Positions 34,420 through 42,833 of a stretch of 64,000 nucleotides of DNA are shown piece by piece. A program made the position numbers and the translations under genes. The stretch covers positions 1 to 64,000 of the forward strand of contig JBBDHV010000021.1 of the NCBI GenBank assembly GCA_040880725.1. Direction: 5' to 3'. The DNA is from DATHWB01 sp040880725 (lineage in GTDB: Bacteria > Actinomycetota > Acidimicrobiia > Spongiisociales > ZC4RG35). The notes below the pieces were generated by a model that was given only the letters and a program-made list of their open reading frames with translations, was not told the origin of the DNA and ran no database searches. Position 1 is the first letter of the stretch. Each line of letters begins with the position of its first letter.

Positions 34420-35175
34420 TCAGCGCATCCTCCCTGCGACGAAATCGTTCCATGTTGCGCCCGTCTCGTCGCGGTTCTCGGTGAGATTTCCGCCGGCGCG
34501 GAACGCTGCTCCGAGCAGACCAGGGATGTTGACCCTGATGATGCGGCGTGACCTTCCCAGGGCGGTGGCGACCGAGCGCGCCAGGTCGCGGACGTCGTAG
34601 ATAATGGGTCCGCCGACGTCCTGCAGTCGTCCTGCCGGCGGTCCCTCCGCGGCCTCGACGAGGCATCTCCCAGCCACCGCAGCGTCGAGCACCTGGAACC
34701 GGGTGTCCTTCGGAACCGGAACGACTCGCCATCGAGTGAGCGTCTTCAGACGGTGCCACAGCAGATCGTGGAACTGGGTGTAGCGCTGGATCGTGACCCC
34801 GCAGTCCGACTCCTCGAGCATCCGCTCGACCGCAGTCTTCGAGCGGTAGTACCCGCGGGGGATCACGTCGGACCCGACGATGCCCGGATAGACGATGTGT
34901 GGCCGGCCGGATGCCAGCGCGGCGTCGAGCAGGAGGCCCGTGCCGACGACGTCGGTTTCCTTGTGGTGTCGGGGGTCTGATGCGCAATGGATGACGGCGT
35001 CGACGCCTTCGAACGCCCCGCCGATTCCCACACCGGTCGCGAGGTCGCCCCTCACCCAGCCCTCACCGGTCCGTTCCGTCCTGCTCAAACGCCGAACGGT
35101 GTGGCCCCGACCGACGGCGATCGTCGACACGTGCGTGCCGAGCACGCCTGCAGCGCCGGTGACGAGGACCTCCAT
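34420..35175 (-). CDS. NAD(P)-binding epimerase/NmrA-like protein
   Basis: The 251-residue atypical SDR has the N-terminal VLVTGAAGVLGTHVSTIAVGRGHTV, then VDAVIHCASD, a YRSK motif (YYRSKTAVERML) and FHDLLWHRLKTL. It resembles NmrA-like or complex-I NDUFA9-like epimerases that bind NAD(P)H without a fixed sugar substrate. ATG 35175 starts at the first strand. It is convergent with the HisA-like gene, 3 bp apart, and divergent from the molybdopterin gene. Confidence 0.85.
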   Translation of the reverse strand: MEVLVTGAAGVLGTHVSTIAVGRGHTVRRLSRTERTGEGWVRGDLATGVGIGGAFEGVDAVIHCASDPRHHKETDVVGTGLLLDAALASGRPHIVYPGIVGSDVIPRGYYRSKTAVERMLEESDCGVTIQRYTQFHDLLWHRLKTLTRWRVVPVPKDTRFQVLDAAVAGRCLVEAAEGPPAGRLQDVGGPIIYDVRDLARSVATALGRSRRIIRVNIPGLLGAAFRAGGNLTENRDETGATWNDFVAGRMR

Positions 35176-35228
35176 CGGCGGCAATGTACCGATAGATTTG
35201 TGCCGGAGTCCGATCATGGAGGAAATCG

Positions 35229-37442
35229 ATGTCCGTGCGGAAGGCATATCGGACCTGTCCTCTCTGCGAGGCCACCTGCGGCCTGGAGATCACGCTCGAA
35301 GACGACTCGGTCAAGGTGATCCGCGGCGACAAGGAGAATCCCTTCTCGCGCGGGTTCATCTGCCCCAAAGGAACGACCCTCGGGAAGTTGCACGACGACC
35401 CCGATCGCCTGACGTCGCCGCTCATCAAACGCGACGGCGACTTCGTCGAGGCAACGTGGGAGGAGGCGCTCGTTGAGATCGATCGACGACTGACGCCGCT
35501 CCTGGCCGAGCATGGGCGCGATGCCGTCGCGTTGTACGTCGGAAACCCGAACGTCCACGGATTCCACAATCAGTTGGCCATCCGCCCACTTGCCAAAGCG
35601 CTCGGCTCCCGCAACATCTTCACCGCCTCGACAGTGGATCAGATGCCCAGGCATGTGGCGTGCGGGTACATGTTCGGGCACCCCGCCACGATTCCGGTGC
35701 CCGACGTCGATCGCACCGACTTCCTGCTGATGCTGGGCGCCAACCCCCTCGAATCGAACGGCAGCCTCGCGACGGCACCAGATTGGCCGGGCCGACTCGA
35801 AGCCCTGGTGGCGCGAGGTGGGCGGCTGGTGGTGGTCGACCCCCGCCGCACCAAGACCGCCGAACTCGCCGATCTGCATCTCGGTATCAGACCGGGCGCC
35901 GACGCAGCCTGGTTGCTGTCCCTCGTGTGGGTGCTCTTCGCCGAGGATCTGATCGCATCCGACCTCGAGTCGGTGAACGGAATCGAGGAGGTACGGGACG
36001 CGGTGCATGGCTTCTCACCCGAAGTCACCGCAGACTTCACGAGAATCGATGCCGAGACGACCCGGGCGGTGGCGCGGGACCTCGCCTCCGCCTCCAAGGG
36101 GTGCGTGTACGGGCGCATCGGCACTCACACCGTTGCGTTCGGCACGCTCGCGGCGTGGGCGGTCGACGTCCTGAACGTGCTCACAGGCAACCTGGATCGG
36201 CCCGGCGGGGCAATGTTCCCGCTCGCGCTGCACCAGCCCGCCCGACGGCGCACCCGACCGTTCCGCCAGGGACGATTCCGGAGTCGGGTCCGCGACCTTC
36301 CGGAAACGATGGGCGAACTCCCGGTCGCGACCCTCGCCGACGAGATCATCACGGACGGCCGTGGCCAGGTGCGCGTCCTGGTGACCATCGCGGGCAACCC
36401 GGCACTCACCACGCCCGACGCCGCCCGTCTCGACGCCGCGCTCGAGGGCTTGGAGTTCATGGTCTCGGTCGACATCTACCTGAACGAGACGACCCGCCAC
36501 GCGGACGTCATTCTTCCGGGACGCTCTGGCCTCGAGAAGTCGCACTACGACCTGGCCTTCACAACGCTGTCTCTGCGCGACTACGCGATGTACACCCCGT
36601 CGGTGTACAGCCATGACGGGTTGTCGGAGTTCGAGGCGATCGTGGCGTTGACCGGGATCGCCGCCGGACTCGGGTCGGCGGTCGACCCGACTGCGCTCTC
36701 GGAAGCGGCGCTCCTCTCGCAAATCCAGACCGCCGTCGCCGATGTCGATTCCCCGATCCACGGGCGTGACGCCGACGAGATCACCAAGGAACTTGCGGTC
36801 TGGCCGGTCCCTGAACGCTTCCTCGATCTCATGATCCGTACCGGCAGCCGGGGCGACGCATTTGGGTCGGTTCCCGACGGCATGACCCTCGAGAAGCTGG
36901 CGTCGGCGCCCCACGGCATCGATTTCGGCCCGTTGCGGCCCCGGCTCGACGATGCGCTGAGTACTCCGTCCGGCAAGGTCGAACTTGCACCTGAACCTGT
37001 CATCGCTGACATTCCCCGGCTCGCGGCGGCCGTCGCCGACGTGCCCGTGGACGAGATGGTGTTGATCGGACGCCGAGACCTCCGGTCCAACAACTCCTGG
37101 CTGCACAACATCGACGTCCTCGTCAGAGGCAAGGAGCGGTGCACGCTCCAAGTCCATCCGGACGATGCCGCCCGCCTCGGACTCGTTGACGGAGCAACCG
37201 TCAGAGTGACGTCGCGGGTCGGATCGGTGCAAGCACCCGTGGAGGTCACTGCATCGGTGAGTGCCGGGGTCGTCAGCTTGCCGTACGGGTGGGGACACGA
37301 TGCCGATGGCGCGCGGCTCACGGTCGCCGCCCGGCGGCCCGGTGTGAACACCAACGTTCTCACCGACTCCGTGCCTCTCGACCCTCTTTCGGGGAACGCC
37401 GTGCTGAACGGCATCGCAGTGGAACTGGAACCCATGACCTGA
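35229..37442 (+). CDS. Molybdopterin (bis-MGD) oxidoreductase, formate-dehydrogenase-like
   Basis: The 737-residue product starts with a [4Fe-4S] site, CPLCEATCG followed by CPKG about 26 residues later, and the Mo/W-bisMGD core (GADAAWLLSLVWVLFAEDL, SNNSWLHN). The C-terminal molydopterin dinucleotide-binding domain holds LQVHPDDAARLGLVDGATV. No TAT leader is seen, so it is probably cytoplasmic. No iron-sulfur, membrane-anchor or chaperone subunit gene is adjacent, so the electron partner and substrate (formate, or another small molecule) are unknown. Confidence 0.88.
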   Translation: MSVRKAYRTCPLCEATCGLEITLEDDSVKVIRGDKENPFSRGFICPKGTTLGKLHDDPDRLTSPLIKRDGDFVEATWEEALVEIDRRLTPLLAEHGRDAVALYVGNPNVHGFHNQLAIRPLAKALGSRNIFTASTVDQMPRHVACGYMFGHPATIPVPDVDRTDFLLMLGANPLESNGSLATAPDWPGRLEALVARGGRLVVVDPRRTKTAELADLHLGIRPGADAAWLLSLVWVLFAEDLIASDLESVNGIEEVRDAVHGFSPEVTADFTRIDAETTRAVARDLASASKGCVYGRIGTHTVAFGTLAAWAVDVLNVLTGNLDRPGGAMFPLALHQPARRRTRPFRQGRFRSRVRDLPETMGELPVATLADEIITDGRGQVRVLVTIAGNPALTTPDAARLDAALEGLEFMVSVDIYLNETTRHADVILPGRSGLEKSHYDLAFTTLSLRDYAMYTPSVYSHDGLSEFEAIVALTGIAAGLGSAVDPTALSEAALLSQIQTAVADVDSPIHGRDADEITKELAVWPVPERFLDLMIRTGSRGDAFGSVPDGMTLEKLASAPHGIDFGPLRPRLDDALSTPSGKVELAPEPVIADIPRLAAAVADVPVDEMVLIGRRDLRSNNSWLHNIDVLVRGKERCTLQVHPDDAARLGLVDGATVRVTSRVGSVQAPVEVTASVSAGVVSLPYGWGHDADGARLTVAARRPGVNTNVLTDSVPLDPLSGNAVLNGIAVELEPMT

Positions 37443-37474
37443 CCCGGCTCCGAGGTGTCCGATAACGTGGCCCC

Positions 37475-38770
37475 ATGGCCCGACCCGACACCACCGGCTT
37501 CGACACACTCTCCATTCATGCCGGAGCGAGGCCAGACCCGACGACCGGCGCCCGGACGACACCGATCTATCACTCGGCGTCGTTCGTGTTCGATGACACC
37601 GAACACGCCGCGTCGCTCTTCAACCTCGAGGTCAGTGGCCACATCTACAGCCGTATCTCCAACCCGACGGTGTCGGTGTTCGAGCAGCGGATCGCCGCGC
37701 TCGAAGGGGGTGTCGCGGCGGTGGCCACGGCCTCCGGACAGGCGGCTTTGCACATCGCCATCACCACGTTGATGGGTCAGGGCGGACACATCGTGTGCTC
37801 GTCGGCGGTCTACGGCGGCACCGTCAATCTCTTGATCAACACCCTTCCCCGTTTTGGGATCACGACCAGCTTCGTGGATCCGCGCGACCACGTCGCGTGG
37901 GATGCGGCGATCACCGAGGACACCCGTCTGGTCATCGGCGAGACGATCGGCAACCCGGTGATGAACGTGCTCGACCTTCCGGCTGTTGCCGAGATCGCCC
38001 ATGCCCGCGGGGCGCCGCTTCTCATCGACAACACGTTCGCCTCCCCCTACCTGTGTCGCCCCATCGAATGGGGGGCTGATCTCGTCTATCACTCGGCCAC
38101 GAAGTTCATCGGGGGCCACGGCACGGTGATCGGCGGTGTGCTCGTCGACGGTGGAGTCTTCGACTGGGAGCGATCCGACCGCTATCCGACGCTGACCGAG
38201 CCGTACCAGGGGTATCACGGCATCGACTTCGTCGACGAGTTCGGTCCTGCCGCGTTCGCCTCCCGGGCCCGCGCCGAGGGTCTCCGAGACTTTGGCGCGT
38301 CGATGAGCCCCGACACCGCCTTCCATCTCATCCAGGGCTGTGAAACCCTCCCCGTCCGTATGGCGCGGCATGTGTCGAACGCGCGGGCAGTGGCCGAATT
38401 TCTCGAGAGCCACGAGGCGGTCCGCTGGATCGCATACCCCGGCCTGGAGTCGCATCCCGACCACGAACTCGCCGGCACACTGCTCCCCAAAGGCGCGGGT
38501 GCGGTACTCGCCTTCGGAATCGAAGGCGGCCGGACTGCCGGCGCCCGGTTCATCGAGTCTGTCGAGGTGTTCAGCCACCTTGCCAACATCGGGGATCTCC
38601 GCTCGCTCGTGATCCATCCGGCGTCGACCACCCACCAGCAGTTGACGTCCGAACAGTTGGAGTCGGCGGGTGTCGGCGAAGACCTCATTCGCGTGTCGGT
38701 CGGACTCGAGGACCCGGCAGATCTGATCGCCGACCTCGGGCGGGCGCTGCGAGCCGCGACAAAGGCCTGA
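37475..38770 (+). CDS. metY: O-acetylhomoserine sulfhydrylase
   Basis: The 431-residue PLP enzyme has FDTLSIHAGARPDPTTGAR, YSRISNPT, SGQAALHIA, and the PLP lysine in YHSATKFIGGHG. The long insert EPYQGYHGIDFVDEFG is typical of MetY rather than MetB. It uses sulfide and O-acetylhomoserine, supplied by metX, to make homocysteine. It is separated from metX only by a hydrolase gene. The riboswitch lies downstream of metY, so only metX would be SAM-controlled. Confidence 0.93.
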   Translation: MARPDTTGFDTLSIHAGARPDPTTGARTTPIYHSASFVFDDTEHAASLFNLEVSGHIYSRISNPTVSVFEQRIAALEGGVAAVATASGQAALHIAITTLMGQGGHIVCSSAVYGGTVNLLINTLPRFGITTSFVDPRDHVAWDAAITEDTRLVIGETIGNPVMNVLDLPAVAEIAHARGAPLLIDNTFASPYLCRPIEWGADLVYHSATKFIGGHGTVIGGVLVDGGVFDWERSDRYPTLTEPYQGYHGIDFVDEFGPAAFASRARAEGLRDFGASMSPDTAFHLIQGCETLPVRMARHVSNARAVAEFLESHEAVRWIAYPGLESHPDHELAGTLLPKGAGAVLAFGIEGGRTAGARFIESVEVFSHLANIGDLRSLVIHPASTTHQQLTSEQLESAGVGEDLIRVSVGLEDPADLIADLGRALRAATKA

Positions 38771-38772
38771 CG

Positions 38773-39588
38773 GTGGAAATAGCTGTTTCCGGGTTGCGTG
38801 TCTTCGCCCACACCGGCGGGGTCGACCTGAGGCCAGGTCAGACGACGGTGATGCTCCTGCACGGTGCCGGCAACGACCACACGATTTGGAGGTTCATGAC
38901 ACGGCGGTTGGCGGGCCGCGGCCGACCAGTGGTCGCCCCCGACCTGCCGGGTCACGGCAAGAGCGAAGGACCGGCTCTGGCCTCGGTCGAAGACATGGCG
39001 ACGTGGTGCCTCGATTTTGCAGACGCCGTCGGTGCGGGCGATCTGGTGGTGGTCGGACACTCGATGGGCTCGTTGATCACCATGGAGGTTGCAACTCGAG
39101 CACCCCAGCGCGTGGTTGGCGTCGCGCTGCTCGCGACCGCGGAGCAAATGGATGTCCATGAGGACCTGCAGTCCGCGGCGGATCGACTCGACGGCTCGGC
39201 GGCGGATCTCATCGTGGGGTGGACCCACTCGGGCCGCTCACGGTTCGGACACCACGAAGCCCCCGGAATGTGGATGGCGGGGGTCAATCGACGACTGCTG
39301 GAACGAAACGCAGACGCTCTTCCGACGGACCTGAAGGCGACTGCCGCATGGGACGGGGCGGCGGCATTCTCTGCGGTGGACGTTCCCACGCTCATCGTGG
39401 TGGGTGAACGGGATCGGATGGTGCCGGCGCGCCTCGGCCGGCAACTGCGGGATACCTTGGCGGATGTCGAACTGGTGGAGGTTCCCGGCGGTTCGCACGC
39501 GTCGCTGTACGACCATCCCTCCGAGGTTGTGCCGCCGCTCATCACATGGTTCGACACGCTCGAGCACCGGCGAGAAGCCCGCGATTGA
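38773..39588 (+). CDS. Alpha/beta-fold hydrolase
   Basis: The 271-residue product has the oxyanion HGAGND and the nucleophile elbow VVVGHSMGSLITME (Ser). The acid residue is in LIVVGERDRMVPARLG and the histidine in VPGGSHASLYDHP. Substrate unknown. The GTG start at 38773 is only 2 bp after the metY stop, so it is co-transcribed with metY. Its stop lies inside the -35 box of the downstream metX promoter. Confidence 0.9.
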   Translation: MEIAVSGLRVFAHTGGVDLRPGQTTVMLLHGAGNDHTIWRFMTRRLAGRGRPVVAPDLPGHGKSEGPALASVEDMATWCLDFADAVGAGDLVVVGHSMGSLITMEVATRAPQRVVGVALLATAEQMDVHEDLQSAADRLDGSAADLIVGWTHSGRSRFGHHEAPGMWMAGVNRRLLERNADALPTDLKATAAWDGAAAFSAVDVPTLIVVGERDRMVPARLGRQLRDTLADVELVEVPGGSHASLYDHPSEVVPPLITWFDTLEHRREARD

Positions 39589-39613
39589 CCGTCTGCATCG
39601 CAGGTGTCACACT
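39585..39613 (+). promoter_or_regulatory. Candidate sigma-A promoter of the metX leader
   Basis: TTGACC (39585-39590), a 17-nt spacer and CACACT (39608-39613) would start transcription near 39620, immediately before the riboswitch P1 stem. The -35 fits well; the -10 is weak. Confidence 0.45.
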
Positions 39614-39622
39614 CATCCCGCG

Positions 39623-39700
39623 CTCATCAAGAGCGGCGGAGGGACAGGCCCGTTGATGCCGCGGCAACCGTGAGAACGGTGCCAATGCCTGATCGATGAG
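39623..39700 (+). promoter_or_regulatory. SAM-I (S-box) riboswitch
   Basis: The leader has the SAM-I signature in order: CTCATCAAGAG, GGCGGAGGGACAGGCCC, CGGCAACC, GGTGCCAATGCCTG and a closing GATGAG that pairs with CTCATC to form P1. The element is compact (78 nt). A GC-rich stretch with a small hairpin (GGCGG / CCGCC) follows before the metX Shine-Dalgarno, so control may be by ribosome-site masking rather than a classical terminator. It would reduce metX expression when SAM is high. Confidence 0.93.
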
Positions 39701-39757
39701 ACCGAAGGCGGAGACCCGCCCGAGGCCCAAGGGCGCCGAAGGAGTTGAGGTTTTCCG

Positions 39758-40954
39758 ATGCTGAACATGACGGACCCAGGACGATCCGTCGGAGAGGTGA
39801 CGACCCGTTTCCACACGCTGACGGACCCGTTCACGACCCAGGGTGGCGAGACCATCGACCCGGTGACCCTCGCCTACGAGTTGTACGGCGAACTCAACGA
39901 GGCACGTGACAATGTCATCGTTGTGTTCCACGCCATCACCGGGAGCCACCACGCCGCGGGAATCAATCGCAACGTCGAAGGCATCGACGGGCGCTGGACT
40001 CAAGAGATTCACCGCGGTTGGTGGGATGGGTTCATCGGACCCGGGAGGGCCATGGACCTCGACCGATATGCGGTCTTGTGTGTGAACTATCTGGGTGGGT
40101 GCTACGGATCCACCGGGCCTTCGTCGATCAATCCGGCGACGGGTTCTCGGTATGGATCGTCGTTCCCGCGGGTGACGCTCACCGACATCGTCGACTCCCA
40201 GGCGCGACTTCTCGACGAACTCGGCATCGAGAAAGTGCACGCCGTGATCGGCGGCTCGGTCGGAGGGATGATGGCTTCGGTCTTCGCCACCCGGTATCCG
40301 GAGCGGGTCGACGTCGTGGTGTCGATCGCCTCGGGACTCGAGACAACCACACTGCAAGCCCTTCTCAACTTCGAGCAGATGATGGCCATCGTCCGGGACC
40401 CGAACTTCCGGGGCGGTGACTACTACGACGCGGAGCCGCCCAGTGTGGGGTTGTCGATTGCGCGCACGATCGGCCACAAGATGTTCGTCTCGTTGGGTGC
40501 TCTCAGTGAACGGGCGCATGGTCAGGTCATTCAGAACGTGGATCTCGGTGGCTACGAGATCTCCAGTCCGCTCGAGTCGTACATGCTCCATCACTCCGAG
40601 AAGTTCGTCGAGCGGTTCGACGCCAACACGTACCTGATCGTCATGCGCGTCTGGCAACACTTCGACCTGGTCGCCGAGGTGGATGGAACGTCGCTGGAGG
40701 AGGTGCTGTCCCGGTGCCGGCACCAGCGGTGGCAGGTCTTCACCGTCGATTCGGACGTGTGCTTCTACCCCGAGGAACAGACCGAGATGTACAACGCCCT
40801 CCTCGCCGCGGGAGTGCCGGTTCGACGGTTCACGCTGCATTCGGAGAAGGGCCATGACTCGTTCCTCACCGAACCGCACCTCTACGAGGCCCTCATTCAA
40901 GACGTCCTGGCCGGCTGGCACGACCTCACCGTCCCCGACATCGGCAGCCTCTGA
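39758..40954 (+). CDS. metX: Homoserine O-acetyltransferase
   Basis: The 398-residue alpha/beta hydrolase-fold enzyme has FHAITGSHHAAG, VNYLGGCYGSTGPSSINP, the nucleophile in GGSVGGMMASVFA, the acid in VDSDVCFYPEEQ and the histidine in SEKGHDSFL. It activates homoserine for direct sulfhydrylation by metY. GAGG sits 7 nt before ATG 39758. Regulated by the upstream SAM-I riboswitch. Confidence 0.96.
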   Translation: MLNMTDPGRSVGEVTTRFHTLTDPFTTQGGETIDPVTLAYELYGELNEARDNVIVVFHAITGSHHAAGINRNVEGIDGRWTQEIHRGWWDGFIGPGRAMDLDRYAVLCVNYLGGCYGSTGPSSINPATGSRYGSSFPRVTLTDIVDSQARLLDELGIEKVHAVIGGSVGGMMASVFATRYPERVDVVVSIASGLETTTLQALLNFEQMMAIVRDPNFRGGDYYDAEPPSVGLSIARTIGHKMFVSLGALSERAHGQVIQNVDLGGYEISSPLESYMLHHSEKFVERFDANTYLIVMRVWQHFDLVAEVDGTSLEEVLSRCRHQRWQVFTVDSDVCFYPEEQTEMYNALLAAGVPVRRFTLHSEKGHDSFLTEPHLYEALIQDVLAGWHDLTVPDIGSL

Positions 40955-40959
40955 CCGAC

Positions 40960-41007
40960 GGACGTCCATTCGAACCCAGGGTTTGTTCGGACGCATACGT
41001 CCACTTC
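40960..41007 (+). repeat. Repeat A, copy 2 (left flank of DUF559 gene)
   Basis: 45 of 48 positions match copy 1. The hairpin GGACG-CATA-CGTCC is the exact reverse complement of the copy 1 hairpin. It starts 5 bp after the metX stop and could also act as its terminator. Confidence 0.85.
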
Positions 41008-41053
41008 TCGACGAAGAACGTGAACGTCTTTCCTGTCGCACCTGTGTTGCAGG

Positions 41054-41971
41054 GTGTCGGCCATGATCAAGAACGACGAAGTCCGACAGTTCGCTGCCTC
41101 CCACGGCGGCGTCGTGCCCGCATCTGAACTCGATCGCCTGGGATTCACCGCGAACGAGATCCGAGGAAAGGTCCGCCGGCACGGTTGGGTCTCGATCGGA
41201 CGTGGGGCGTATCGACTGTTCCCGACGAGAGATCACCGGGACGGCCTACTCGCTGCGGTGACCGTTTTGGGTCGGGCGGTCGTGTCCCACGAATCGGCAG
41301 CCGAGATCCACGGGTTCACCCGACTCCCCAAGGGGAAGGCGATCGTGACCGTGCACTCCCGAACGACGCACACGTTTCGTTTCGACGAAGTGCTCGCCCA
41401 TCGGACACATGACCTGGACGACTCACATGTGACTGTCGTCGGTGCTCTCCCAGTCACGACGGTCGAGCGGACGGTGGTCGACATCGCAAAGACCCGACAT
41501 CCGAAGCACATCGGCGCGATCGTCGATGATCTGGTGAGCCGCGGCGCGCTGGACTTCTCGACTCTGGCCCAGATCGCCGAGTCGGTTGCTCGGCGAGGCA
41601 AGCCCGGCACCGTCACGATGCGATCCGTGATCGACGAGCGGGGCGGTGCCATGCTCTCTCAGTCGGAACTCGAACGACGGGCAAGGGCCCTGATCGAATC
41701 CTCTGGGCTTCCTCAGCCGATTCACGAGTACGCCATCCCCTGGGCGCCAGAGCGCCGATTCGATGACGCGTATCCCGAAGCCAAGCTTGCGATCGAGTGG
41801 GACTCGAGGCGGTTCCATGGGCAACTCGATGCCTTCGAGGCCGACCGCAGGCGCGATCGCACGGCTGCGATTCACGGCTGGAGGGTCGTTCGTTTCACGT
41901 GGCGAGACGTCGTGGAGCGACCCCGGGAGATCGTGAACTCGATCAGGCTCCTCCTCGCCCGGGCCAGCTGA
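41054..41971 (+). CDS. AbiEi-like winged helix plus DUF559 (Vsr-like nuclease) protein
   Basis: The 305-residue product has an N-terminal winged-helix region resembling type IV antitoxin AbiEi (VVPASELDRLGFTANEIRG, RGAYRLFP). The C-terminal DUF559 domain of the Vsr/PD-(D/E)XK fold shows RRFDDAYPEAKLAIEWDS, then a histidine (RRFHG), and DRRRDRTAAIHGWRVVRFTW. Asp, Glu and His positions expected for the nuclease site are present. Such proteins are frequent in actinobacterial genomes, often as solitary genes of unknown role. The start is GTG 41054 or ATG 41063. It is bracketed by inverted repeats, and its stop overlaps the convergent neighbour. Confidence 0.88.
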   Translation: MSAMIKNDEVRQFAASHGGVVPASELDRLGFTANEIRGKVRRHGWVSIGRGAYRLFPTRDHRDGLLAAVTVLGRAVVSHESAAEIHGFTRLPKGKAIVTVHSRTTHTFRFDEVLAHRTHDLDDSHVTVVGALPVTTVERTVVDIAKTRHPKHIGAIVDDLVSRGALDFSTLAQIAESVARRGKPGTVTMRSVIDERGGAMLSQSELERRARALIESSGLPQPIHEYAIPWAPERRFDDAYPEAKLAIEWDSRRFHGQLDAFEADRRRDRTAAIHGWRVVRFTWRDVVERPREIVNSIRLLLARAS

Positions 41972-42833
41972 TTCTCACCGCATTCTCGGCGAAAAAGTGG
42001 ACGCAGGCGTCCGATCTAACCCTGGGTTCGATTGGACGTCTCGCGGCCGGGGCCGGGGGGCTGGCGAAGACTTGGGCGAGGGACATCCAGGTGGTGGCGA
42101 CGGGGCCGTCGACCTGTAGATCCGTGTCCGCGACGTTGCGACGTTGGGCGACGACGAGGCAGAAGTCCTCGACCGGGCCTGACACGGAGTCCTCGTTGTC
42201 GTCGTTCCACGACCGCACCGTGCCGGACGGACCGGTGAGGACCACCCTCACCCGCGTCTCGGGGACCTCCGTGCCGCGATTCTGAAAAGAGAACCGGAAG
42301 GTCTTCACGCCGAGTTCGGCGACATGAAAGAGCCGATCGCTCGACGGGCGAACCACTCCGAGGGCATCGACCACATCCACCCCGTGTGCCCATGTCTCCA
42401 TGAGTCGCGCTTCGGCGGAGGACCGTGTCTTCATCGGAGGCCCGTACCAGGGGATGCGGTCGGCCGGGTCGAGGCTTCGGAACGCGGCGATGAGGGCACG
42501 TCGCTCCGTTGTCCACCAGTCCACGACGCCAGTCGGCGAGAGTCCCCGGCCGGCGGCGAAGTGTGATTCCATCAGGGCGTCGCCTCCGTCGCCGAAGTCT
42601 GTTTGTAGCTCCCCGACGAATCGCTCGGGCTCGGTCGCGGCGATCCGCGCCTTCATGTCAAAACCCGTCAGGTGGGAGATCTGGTCACGGACCGTCCACG
42701 GTTCGGACGGGGTGACGGTGTCGATGCCACCGTCGGCGCCCTCGGCCAAGCCGTCGACGACCTCCACCAACGACTCGGTCTCCGCCGCCAGGTCGTCGAG
42801 GATCGGGTCGCCTTCCCAGCCAGGGTGATTCAT
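41943..42833 (-). CDS. MDMPI-domain (mycothiol/maleylpyruvate isomerase-like) protein
   Basis: The 296-residue product has the N-terminal DinB/MDMPI-type four-helix bundle (VRDQISHLTGFDMKA, with His for metal binding, and ETWAHGVDVVDALGV). A C-terminal SCP-like domain (RVRVVLTGPSGTVRSWND) follows. Normal relatives end shortly after LAQVFASPPAPA. Here the frame continues about 24 residues through repeat A copy 3 (RPIEPRVRSDACVHFF and on), so the tail appears to be added by the repeat. The ATG overlaps the HIBADH-like stop. Confidence 0.85.
   Translation of the reverse strand: MNHPGWEGDPILDDLAAETESLVEVVDGLAEGADGGIDTVTPSEPWTVRDQISHLTGFDMKARIAATEPERFVGELQTDFGDGGDALMESHFAAGRGLSPTGVVDWWTTERRALIAAFRSLDPADRIPWYGPPMKTRSSAEARLMETWAHGVDVVDALGVVRPSSDRLFHVAELGVKTFRFSFQNRGTEVPETRVRVVLTGPSGTVRSWNDDNEDSVSGPVEDFCLVVAQRRNVADTDLQVDGPVATTWMSLAQVFASPPAPAARRPIEPRVRSDACVHFFAENAVRISWPGRGGA
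41994..42041 (-). repeat. Repeat A, copy 3 (right flank of DUF559 gene, inverted)
   Basis: Read on the minus strand, 41 of 48 positions match copy 2, and the GGACG-N4-CGTCC hairpin is preserved (GGACGCCTGCGTCC). It lies inside the last codons of the MDMPI-domain gene. Confidence 0.8.

Larger units (their letters stand above)
40960..42041. mobile_element. Candidate element: DUF559 nuclease gene flanked by inverted 48-bp repeats
   Basis: Copy 2 of repeat A (40960-41007) and copy 3 (41994-42041) lie in opposite orientation on either side of one gene, with the same side facing outward. Similarity extends inward by about 15-20 bp beyond the 48-bp core. The left end begins 5 bp after the metX stop; the right end lies inside the 3' end of the neighbouring gene. 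No target-site duplication is obvious and no transposase is encoded, so mobility is inferred. Confidence 0.5.

Noticed and set aside
36581..38635. A 684-codon minus-strand frame across the molybdopterin and metY genes
   Set aside because: It spans two well-supported plus-strand genes and its translation is low-complexity and Arg/Gly-rich.
39542..41236. A 564-codon minus-strand frame covering metX and the repeat
   Set aside because: It runs antisense through the metX motifs and the SAM riboswitch, so it is a shadow frame.
40960..42041. Target-site duplication flanking the DUF559 element
   Set aside because: The bases outside the two repeats (GACCGAC and CGCGGCC) do not match, so no duplication is claimed.
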